From: Bacillota bacterium
GTDB taxonomy: Bacteria > Bacillota > Clostridia > Lachnospirales > Lachnospiraceae
Assembly: GCA_023415475.1 (NCBI GenBank)
Contig: JAEZKL010000005.1
Span: forward strand, 1 to 5,500
Length of the DNA: 5,500 nucleotides
Direction: 5' to 3'
The position numbers and the translations under genes are program-made. Positions 1 through 4,565 of the stretch are shown here, in pieces (positions within the stretch are counted from its first letter, which is position 1; the number at the start of each line of letters is the position of its first letter). The notes beneath the pieces were generated by a model. It searched no databases, had not been told where the DNA came from, and saw only the letters and a program-made list of their open reading frames with translations.

Positions 1-165
1 GGTCCTAAGCCGCGAGTTGCCTAGGGTCGACAAGCTGCATGCTTACGCTGCAGCTAATTCGTAATTATTGTTTGCGTTTAATTTTATTTCTAAGTTGATG
101 ACGCAGTCCTAGTCTGCGAATGGCTTCCACAATTTCAAAACCCCCGTCGAAACCAGTACAACCCC
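1..165 (-). ncRNA. ssrA: tmRNA (transfer-messenger RNA), 5' half; 3' half lies outside the window
   Basis: This RNA rescues stalled ribosomes. It enters as an alanyl-tRNA mimic with SmpB and then supplies a short reading frame that adds a degradation tag. Read on the minus strand it begins with GGGGUUG (165-159), the 5' strand of the acceptor stem. The conserved UGGUUUCGACGGGGG follows, matching the tRNA-like 5' end of known tmRNAs (B. subtilis has GGGGACG, three bases, then CGGAUUCGAC). A stem CGCAG/CUGCG (118-114 with 106-102) fits pseudoknot 1. The tag frame is at 75-43, and a hairpin around its stop fits helix 5. The last bases, CCUAGG...CGGCUUAGGACC (about 25-1), resemble the start of pseudoknot 2 in E. 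coli tmRNA. Typical length is about 350 nt, so roughly half is missing, including the 3' acceptor strand and CCA. Position 165 as the 5' end is inferred by alignment to known tmRNAs. Confidence 0.96.
43..75 (-). other. tmRNA tag-peptide reading frame (A-N-N-N-Y-E-L-A-A-A, stop UAA)
   Basis: Starting from the resume codon GCA (75-73), the frame reads Ala-Asn-Asn-Asn-Tyr-Glu-Leu-Ala-Ala-Ala and stops at UAA (45-43). With the alanine carried by the charged tmRNA, the added tag would be AANNNYELAAA. The hydrophobic Leu-Ala-Ala end is the part known to be read by ClpXP-type proteases; here it is one alanine longer than the E. coli tag (ANDENYALAA). The stop codon sits in the loop of a hairpin formed by GCUGCA and UGCAGC, an arrangement also seen in E. 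coli helix 5. The resume codon is inferred from similarity to other tmRNAs, which also commonly begin the tag with GCA. Confidence 0.9.
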
Positions 166-182
166 GTTAAGGTATGATTGTG

Positions 183-231
183 ATTATGAAGCAGGTTGCT
201 ATTGACATATCTGGCATAGCCCCTTCATAAT
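183..231 (-). repeat. Inverted repeat / imperfect hairpin in the ssrA leader
   Basis: The arms ATTATGAAG (183-191) and CTTCATAAT (223-231) are perfect 9-bp inverted repeats. Inside them GG can pair with CC across two small bulges, and GCTAT with ATAGC, leaving a loop of about 13 nt. The hairpin lies between the predicted ssrA transcription start (about 248) and the mature 5' end (165), so it would be in the precursor RNA and removed on maturation. It has no T-run on the transcribed strand, which argues against a simple terminator. A processing structure or a protein-binding site are both possible. Confidence 0.6.
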
Positions 232-254
232 ATCCGGTTTTCAAACGCATAACT

Positions 255-283
255 ATCGTAATACATTTTAATCCTCGTGTCAA
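255..283 (-). promoter_or_regulatory. Sigma-A-type promoter for ssrA
   Basis: Minus strand: a perfect -35 TTGACA (283-278), a 17-bp spacer, and -10 TACGAT (260-255; 4 of 6 consensus bases). The expected start is near 248, giving a leader of about 83 nt before the mature tmRNA 5' end. RNase P normally generates that end, so a leader is compatible with function. It would allow ssrA expression independent of the rnr-smpB unit. Confidence 0.7.
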
Positions 284-390
284 GCAAACAGCAACAAATT
301 GATTTATTTGTTATTACCAGACTTACCAGTCTATCTCAGTGTTTCTATTATGAAGCAAATCAATACTTCATTACCTTATTAATAAGTCCT

Positions 391-1410
391 TCAAATCACT
401 TTAATCTTAAGCTTTGCTGACAGACCGGTGGCTGTCTTTGCTGTCACAGTAACTGTTCCTTGCTTTTTGGCACATAATTCACCGGTTTTCTTATTGATTG
501 TCGCAATTGCTTTGTCTGACACCTGCCAGGTTATCGTATCCTTTGTTCCGTATTTCTTCGCCTTGATCATAATAAGCTCACCAACTGTAAGCTCTTTGTT
601 GGAAGCGGATAGCTTAAGGTATGGTTCCTTCACACTAAGCTCTATTTGAAACTCATAAATCACATTGTCCTGCATGACATGGATATATATGATCGCTTCA
701 CCCTTTTGAATCGGACTGATTACTCCATCACTACTTACCACGGCCACCTCAGGAGTATCAGAGCTATAGTAAACTTGAGCTTCCTCTGTTAACTGCTCCA
801 GAAGGATCGTATAATCCTGAAAGCCGGTATATAACGTCTTTTTTGTTTCCTTTAACTGAGGAGCTATAGGCAACGGGGTTTCAGCAATCCGCTCACTGTA
901 GGTAAAGAAGGTATATCCCGTATCCTTTCTGTCTACGGTACAACCAGCCCAGGCCATAGTACCGGTTTGGTAGTTCTGTTGTATTATTGTAACAGTATCC
1001 TCAGTAACATCTTTTACGATTGCCCAGTGGGTCCTTGCATTGTCTCTTACAATGTCGCCTACCTGCGGCTGCTCCGTGATCATAAAACTGCCTTTGCTAT
1101 CGTATACCAATGGTGTACTGACCGTAGAATGAAGATTATATACACCAATTCCATATACCTGCTGATAAAACTTCTTGACAAAGGCCGCACAGCTATAGAT
1201 CGGATCTGAGCCCGAATGGGCTGCATTCGTATAGATAGCCTCTACCGTAATTCCCTGATAGGTGATTGTATCCAATACCTGTTCCGGCTGAATCAGAGTA
1301 ATCAACGTGCCGTTCTTCTGTGCTGCCAAAGCCTCCGTAGTGTTGATGCCTTCTATTATAGAAAACAATAGTATCCAAATGACTAAAATCGCTGTCAATC
1401 TTCGCTTCAT
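391..1410 (-). CDS. Exported CHAP-domain protein with two C-terminal Big_2 (Ig-like) domains
   Basis: This 339-aa protein is probably a secreted or surface cysteine peptidase/amidase acting on peptidoglycan. Residues 1-30 look like a signal peptide: MKRR, a hydrophobic run ILVIWILLFSII, and an A-L-A-A cleavage site before Q31. Residues about 55-170 resemble a CHAP domain, with the expected Cys in YSCAAFVKKFY (C74), His in RTHWAIVKDV (H128) and a polar residue in IIQQNY (Q145 or N146). Residues about 188-260 and 264-339 are Ig-like; the second is a clear Big_2 (ITWQVSDKAIATI, then GTVTVTA) and the first is more diverged. There are no LysM, SH3 or LPXTG elements, so the Big_2 domains may provide wall or sugar contact. 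The ATG start follows AAGGAG at 1429-1424 with a long 13-nt spacing. The gene lies 53 nt after smpB with no terminator between, so co-transcription is likely. The CHAP and Big_2 assignments come from motif reading; substrate is unknown, and the protein could act as a binder rather than an enzyme. Confidence 0.8.
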   Translation of the reverse strand: MKRRLTAILVIWILLFSIIEGINTTEALAAQKNGTLITLIQPEQVLDTITYQGITVEAIYTNAAHSGSDPIYSCAAFVKKFYQQVYGIGVYNLHSTVSTPLVYDSKGSFMITEQPQVGDIVRDNARTHWAIVKDVTEDTVTIIQQNYQTGTMAWAGCTVDRKDTGYTFFTYSERIAETPLPIAPQLKETKKTLYTGFQDYTILLEQLTEEAQVYYSSDTPEVAVVSSDGVISPIQKGEAIIYIHVMQDNVIYEFQIELSVKEPYLKLSASNKELTVGELIMIKAKKYGTKDTITWQVSDKAIATINKKTGELCAKKQGTVTVTAKTATGLSAKLKIKVI

Positions 1411-1423
1411 GATCCCTGATTTT

Positions 1424-1429
1424 CTCCTT
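1424..1429 (-). promoter_or_regulatory. Ribosome binding site of the CHAP/Big_2 gene
   Basis: AAGGAG on the minus strand lies 13 nt before the ATG at 1410. The spacing is longer than usual, but no in-frame ATG, GTG or TTG lies nearer the site, and the signal-peptide-like start MKRRLTAIL supports the ATG. Confidence 0.6.
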
Positions 1430-1463
1430 CGTATCCTTGCTATGCTTTCACTTTCGTTTCATA

Positions 1464-1928
1464 CTAGTATAGATTCTTAACCTTAAAATCCTTCTCGGCT
1501 TCTCTGCGCTGGTCCTTCTTCGCGATGTCCTCGCGCTTATCATATAGCTTCTTACCACGTGCCAGACCAACCTCTATCTTCACGAGACTACCCTTGAAAT
1601 AGATCTGCAGCGGTACCAGAGTATAGCCCTTCTGTACCAGCTGTCCTCCGATTTTGTTAATCTCGTATTTGTGCATCAGAAGCTTGCGTACCCGAAGCGG
1701 ATCCTTATTAAAGATATTACCCTTCTCATAGGGGCTGATATGCATGTTATAGATATACATCTCACCCTTCTCAATCCGAAGGAAGGATTCCTTCAGGCTG
1801 CATTTTCCCATCCTAAGTGATTTAACCTCTGTTCCATGTAAGGCGATGCCTGCTTCGAACTTATCCTCGATAAAATAATCAAAATATGCCTTCTTATTGT
1901 TGGCAATCAGTTTAATATTTTCCCCCAC
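1464..1928 (-). CDS. smpB: SmpB, tmRNA-binding protein for trans-translation
   Basis: SmpB binds the tRNA-like part of tmRNA, carries it to the A site of stalled ribosomes and stands in for the missing anticodon arm. The protein from the GTG start is 154 aa, a normal family length. It carries the family signature HGTEVKSLR (31-39) after an N-terminal IANNKKAYFDYFIEDKFEAG. The OB-fold core has YNMHISPYEKGN (60-71) and DPLRVRKLLMHKYEI (76-90). The late basic segment GLARGKKLYDKRE (121-133) is followed by a charged tail to LY; in characterised SmpB this tail folds in the mRNA channel. The start is GTG at 1928-1926, one base after the rnr stop; a longer in-frame version starting at 2009 would add 27 residues encoded inside rnr that do not fit the family. 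The Shine-Dalgarno site lies in the end of rnr, so translation is probably coupled. Its partner ssrA is about 1.3 kb downstream rather than adjacent. Confidence 0.97.
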   Translation of the reverse strand: MGENIKLIANNKKAYFDYFIEDKFEAGIALHGTEVKSLRMGKCSLKESFLRIEKGEMYIYNMHISPYEKGNIFNKDPLRVRKLLMHKYEINKIGGQLVQKGYTLVPLQIYFKGSLVKIEVGLARGKKLYDKREDIAKKDQRREAEKDFKVKNLY

Positions 1929-1929
1929 T

Positions 1930-4089
1930 TTATTCTTCAAGACTCCTTTCCATAGGAGGCTCTGCCTCCACAAGAGCAAAATCAATGGTCCGTTGAATCT
2001 TATCGGCATTTACGACCTCTACCGTAACCATCTGCCCCAATTTATATATTTTTTTTGTATGCTCTCCGATCATCTGGTAACGCTCTTCATCATAGATGTA
2101 ATAATCATCGTTCATCTCACTGACTCGAATCATTCCCTCGATGGTATTCGGTAACTCCACATACATGCCCCAGGAGGTTACTCCTGAGATAACACCTTCA
2201 AAGGTCTCACCGATATGCTCCATCATATATTCTACCTTCTTCAGCTTCTCTACCTCACGCTCCGCCTCCTCGGCACGACGCTCGGTCTTACTGGAATGGT
2301 TGGCCACTTCGAAAAGGATCTTCTCATAATGCTGAACTCTCTTCTCACCCAGCTTGCCGTTCAGATTCTCCTTAATAATTCTGTGTATCTGAAGATCAGG
2401 ATATCTTCGAATCGGAGAGGTAAAATGGCAGTAATACTTAGCGGATAATCCAAAATGCCCTGTATTTGCCACTGTATATTTAGCCTGCTTCATAGACCGC
2501 AGGGTCAATCGGCTGATTAATGCTTCCTCCGGGGTATCCTCCACCTTGATTAAAAGCTTCTGCAATTCCTTGGGATGAATCTCCTCCTGTCCCAGCTTAA
2601 TGCTGTAACCAAAGTTGTTAATGAAAATAGCCAGCTTCTTAATCTTCTCTTCATCCGGATTATCATGCGTACGATATACAAATGGGATCTCCTGCCAGAA
2701 GAAATCCTCCGCTATAGTCTCATTAGCAATCAGCATAAACTCTTCGATAATCTTTGTTGCCTTATTTCTCTCATAGGGCTTTATCTCAACCGGCTTACCC
2801 AGCTTATCCACAATAATCTTACTCTCCGGGAAGTCGAAATTAATAGAGCCCCTCTTATGTCTTCGATCACGAAGCACCTCGGCTAATTCCTGCATCAGCC
2901 TAAACATCGGTACCAGCTCTTCGTATTCCTTCGTTACCTCCTCGTCACTTCCCTCTACAATCTTAGCCACATTCGTATAAGTCATGCGACGGTCCGAGCG
3001 GATTACGGTCTCTGCAATCTCATGACCCAGAACTGTTCCCTTTGCATCGATATCCATAAAGCAACTCAATGCCAGGCGGTCTACTCCCGGATTCAAGGAA
3101 CAGATACCATTAGATAATTTATGAGGCAGCATCGGGATCACACGATCGACCAGATATACACTGGTTCCACGCTTGAGAGCCTCCTTATCAAGAGGCGCTC
3201 CTTCCTTCACATAATGGGTCACATCCGCAATATGGACACCAAGATGATAGATATCGCCTTCCTTGCTTACGGTAATCGCATCATCCAGGTCCTTGGCATC
3301 CTCACCATCGATGGTTACGGTTGTAATATCTCTGATATCCTTGCGGTTTCTGATCTCTTCCGGATCAATTTCATCAGGTACGATATTCAGGGATCTCATA
3401 ACCTCTTCCGAGAAGTCTACCGGTAGATCATAGGCACGGACTACCGACATAATATCAACTCCGGGATCATTCACATGCCCCAGTATCTCCACAATCTTCC
3501 CCTCCGGATTCGTGGTCGCATCTCCGTAGTTAGTGAGCTTAACCACTACCTTATGACCGTCAACCGCTCCCTTAGTGAATTCTTTTGGAATAAATACATC
3601 CTTTCCAAACTTCTGATTATCCGGGCGGACGAAACCGAAATTCTTGCTCTTCTCGAAGGTTCCGATCACCTGATTATTGCTGCGTTCCACAATATTTATT
3701 ACGGCACCTTCTCTTCTTCGTCCGGTCTGTTCCTCCTTAATCGTTATCATGACCTTATCGCCGTGAAGTGCACCCTTGGTCGCATCTCCCGGAATGAAGA
3801 TATCCTGGTCTTCTCCCTCAATTGACACAAAGCCAAAGCCCCTCTGCGTTCCTGAAAAGCTTCCTACCTTCACATCATCTCCGGGGATTCTATAACGTCC
3901 CTGACCATCCAGGATAATCTTACCGGATGAAATCAGCTGGTCCAGCACCAGCTTCAGCTCATGCTTTGCCCCTCTGGGCACCTGCAACAGCGCCAGAAGA
4001 TCCTTAAATCTCATCGGTCTATATTCCTTGCTTGAGAACAGTTCTTCAAGCATTGATTTTTTCTCTTCTAAAAGCTCATTTTCTTTCAT
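1930..4089 (-). CDS. rnr: Ribonuclease R (RNase II/RNB family 3'-5' exoribonuclease)
   Basis: RNase R degrades structured RNA from the 3' end to short oligonucleotides and removes defective mRNA during trans-translation. The 719-aa protein has the full family layout. A winged-helix region spans about 1-70 (LEELFSSKEYRPMRFKDLLALL). Two cold-shock domains follow at about 75-135 (GTQRGFGFVSIEGEDQDIFIP) and 140-205 (NFGFVRPDNQKFGKDVFIP). The RNB catalytic domain is about 255-580 and a C-terminal S1 domain about 628-706. The metal-binding aspartates are visible in IDGEDAKDLDDA (D261, D267, D269, D270). The aromatic clamp residue is probably Y312 in SVYLVDRVIPMLP, and the RNB signature HFTSPIRRYPDLQIHR is at 555-570. 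ATG 4089 has an AGGTG site 6 nt upstream. The protein ends PPMERSLEE, without the lysine-rich tail of E. coli RNase R. It is the first gene of its transcription unit and its stop is one base from the smpB start. Confidence 0.98.
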   Translation of the reverse strand: MKENELLEEKKSMLEELFSSKEYRPMRFKDLLALLQVPRGAKHELKLVLDQLISSGKIILDGQGRYRIPGDDVKVGSFSGTQRGFGFVSIEGEDQDIFIPGDATKGALHGDKVMITIKEEQTGRRREGAVINIVERSNNQVIGTFEKSKNFGFVRPDNQKFGKDVFIPKEFTKGAVDGHKVVVKLTNYGDATTNPEGKIVEILGHVNDPGVDIMSVVRAYDLPVDFSEEVMRSLNIVPDEIDPEEIRNRKDIRDITTVTIDGEDAKDLDDAITVSKEGDIYHLGVHIADVTHYVKEGAPLDKEALKRGTSVYLVDRVIPMLPHKLSNGICSLNPGVDRLALSCFMDIDAKGTVLGHEIAETVIRSDRRMTYTNVAKIVEGSDEEVTKEYEELVPMFRLMQELAEVLRDRRHKRGSINFDFPESKIIVDKLGKPVEIKPYERNKATKIIEEFMLIANETIAEDFFWQEIPFVYRTHDNPDEEKIKKLAIFINNFGYSIKLGQEEIHPKELQKLLIKVEDTPEEALISRLTLRSMKQAKYTVANTGHFGLSAKYYCHFTSPIRRYPDLQIHRIIKENLNGKLGEKRVQHYEKILFEVANHSSKTERRAEEAEREVEKLKKVEYMMEHIGETFEGVISGVTSWGMYVELPNTIEGMIRVSEMNDDYYIYDEERYQMIGEHTKKIYKLGQMVTVEVVNADKIQRTIDFALVEAEPPMERSLEE
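1942..1949 (-). promoter_or_regulatory. Ribosome binding site of smpB inside the 3' end of rnr
   Basis: AAAGGAGT on the minus strand overlaps the rnr codons for Glu-Arg-Ser near its C-terminus and lies 13 nt before the GTG at 1928. An in-frame TTG at 1940-1938 is only 1 nt from the site, too close to be used, so the GTG is the preferred start. Confidence 0.65.
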
Positions 4090-4177
4090 CTACAACACCT
4101 ACTTTTCTTCCTGTAAGTTTTTATACCTCATGCCCATCGAGAGTACTTTCCATTAAAACGGTTTATTGCTTACTATT

Positions 4178-4186
4178 AGTATACCA
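4178..4186 (-). promoter_or_regulatory. Extended -10 promoter for rnr-smpB
   Basis: Minus strand TGGTATACT (4186-4178) combines an extended TGn element with a -10 that matches TATAAT at 5 of 6 positions. No good -35 is seen at 16-18 bp spacing (the 17-bp position reads ATGTTA). It sits just after the secG terminator and gives a predicted leader of about 80 nt before the rnr ATG. Its position between a terminator and the next gene is the main support. Confidence 0.6.
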
Positions 4187-4212
4187 TATATTACATGTTT
4201 TAACATAAGAAA

Positions 4213-4246
4213 TAAAAAAACACTCCGAAAAGTTTCAGAGTGTTTT
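4213..4246 (-). terminator. Intrinsic terminator after secG
   Basis: On the minus strand AAAACACTCTGAA pairs with TTCGGAGTGTTTT (13 bp including one G-T wobble) around an ACTT tetraloop. A run of seven or more T follows. It starts about 22 nt after the secG stop. On the plus strand the same stem is followed by only four T then G, so it should work mainly in the minus direction. It separates the secG transcript from the rnr-smpB unit. Confidence 0.92.
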
Positions 4247-4268
4247 GAACGCATTCCTATCTAATTGA

Positions 4269-4508
4269 TTACCAATTCAAACATAAAATGATGGAAAGAA
4301 TGATAAACGCTGCTGCTAAATACTCCGTTACTCGTTCAAGAGTACCTTCAACAGAACGTCCCTTATTCTTACTCCAGTAAGTCTCACCGGTACCAACCAG
4401 CGCACCGGATAATCCAGCTTGCTTGCCTTCCTGTCTCAGCACTACGAATGTCAATGCTATACACACTAAAATGTATATGATCTGAACGATTAGTTTTAAA
4501 GCTCCCAT
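4269..4508 (-). CDS. secG: SecG, Sec translocon auxiliary subunit
   Basis: SecG is the small membrane partner of SecYE and helps SecA-driven protein export. The 79-aa protein, a normal length, has two predicted membrane helices, at about 4-24 (LKLIVQIIYILVCIALTFVV) and 62-78 (TEYLAAAFIILSIILCL). The conserved cytoplasmic loop RQEGKQAGLSGALVGTGE lies between them. The ATG is preceded by a strong AGGAGGTG site 5 nt away (4521-4514). It follows gpmI by 57 nt but has its own promoter in that gap and a terminator right after it, so it can be expressed as a single gene. Neighbouring rnr and smpB match the common Bacillota order secG-rnr-smpB. Confidence 0.96.
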   Translation of the reverse strand: MGALKLIVQIIYILVCIALTFVVLRQEGKQAGLSGALVGTGETYWSKNKGRSVEGTLERVTEYLAAAFIILSIILCLNW

Positions 4509-4513
4509 GTCTA

Positions 4514-4521
4514 CACCTCCT
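4514..4521 (-). promoter_or_regulatory. Ribosome binding site of secG
   Basis: AGGAGGTG, close to the full complement of the 16S rRNA tail, lies 5 nt upstream of the ATG at 4508. It is the strongest such site in the window. Confidence 0.85.
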
Positions 4522-4535
4522 AAAAACTAAACTCA

Positions 4536-4564
4536 ATTCTACCATAGATTAGAAATTATTTCAA
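4536..4564 (-). promoter_or_regulatory. Sigma-A-type promoter for secG
   Basis: Minus strand -35 TTGAAA (4564-4559, 5 of 6), a 17-bp spacer, and -10 TAGAAT (4541-4536, 5 of 6), with TGG directly before the -10 as an extended element. The -35 begins one base after the gpmI stop. The predicted start near 4529 gives a leader of about 20 nt. No terminator is seen between gpmI and secG, so read-through from gpmI may add to this promoter. Confidence 0.75.
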
Positions 4565-4565
4565 C

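Larger units (their letters stand above)
166..390 (-). other. Spacer between the CHAP gene and ssrA; leader and repeats, no gene
   Basis: No coding region is supported here. The stretch holds the ssrA promoter (255-283), a leader of about 83 nt ahead of the mature tmRNA, and several short inverted repeats. The repeats are a 12-bp perfect palindrome CTTATTAATAAG at 375-386, just past the CHAP stop; a 6-bp hairpin ATGAAG/CTTCAT at 350-355 and 366-371; and a 5-bp hairpin AGACT/AGTCT at 319-323 and 328-332. None of these is followed by a T-run on the minus strand, so I do not call a terminator for the CHAP gene. Transcripts from upstream may run into ssrA and be processed. Confidence 0.6.

Noticed and set aside
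319..332. AGACT/AGTCT hairpin as a terminator of the CHAP gene
   Set aside because: The stem is only 5 bp and no T-run follows it on the minus strand.
428..649. Plus-strand open frame opposite the CHAP/Big_2 gene
   Set aside because: It is antisense to a gene with clear domains, has no convincing ribosome binding site, and its translation shows no family features.
1193..1378. Minus-strand 61-codon open frame overlapping the CHAP gene in another frame
   Set aside because: It lies wholly within the signal peptide and CHAP region, and the CHAP frame carries the recognisable protein.
1461..1470. Palindrome ATACTAGTAT over the smpB stop codon as an operator
   Set aside because: It is largely made of smpB codons and the stop, is short, and has no supporting promoter.
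1466..1471. Minus-strand TATACT at the end of smpB as a promoter for the CHAP gene
   Set aside because: No acceptable -35 at 16-18 bp and no extended TG; the hexamer comes from smpB codons Leu-Tyr-stop.
1929..2009. Longer smpB start at the ATG at 2009 (181 aa)
   Set aside because: The added 27 residues are encoded within rnr, do not resemble SmpB N-termini, and a suitable GTG with a Shine-Dalgarno site exists at 1928.
2141..3825. Several plus-strand open frames of 60-120 codons opposite rnr
   Set aside because: They are shadows of the rnr coding sequence; RNase R motifs run unbroken on the minus strand through this whole region.
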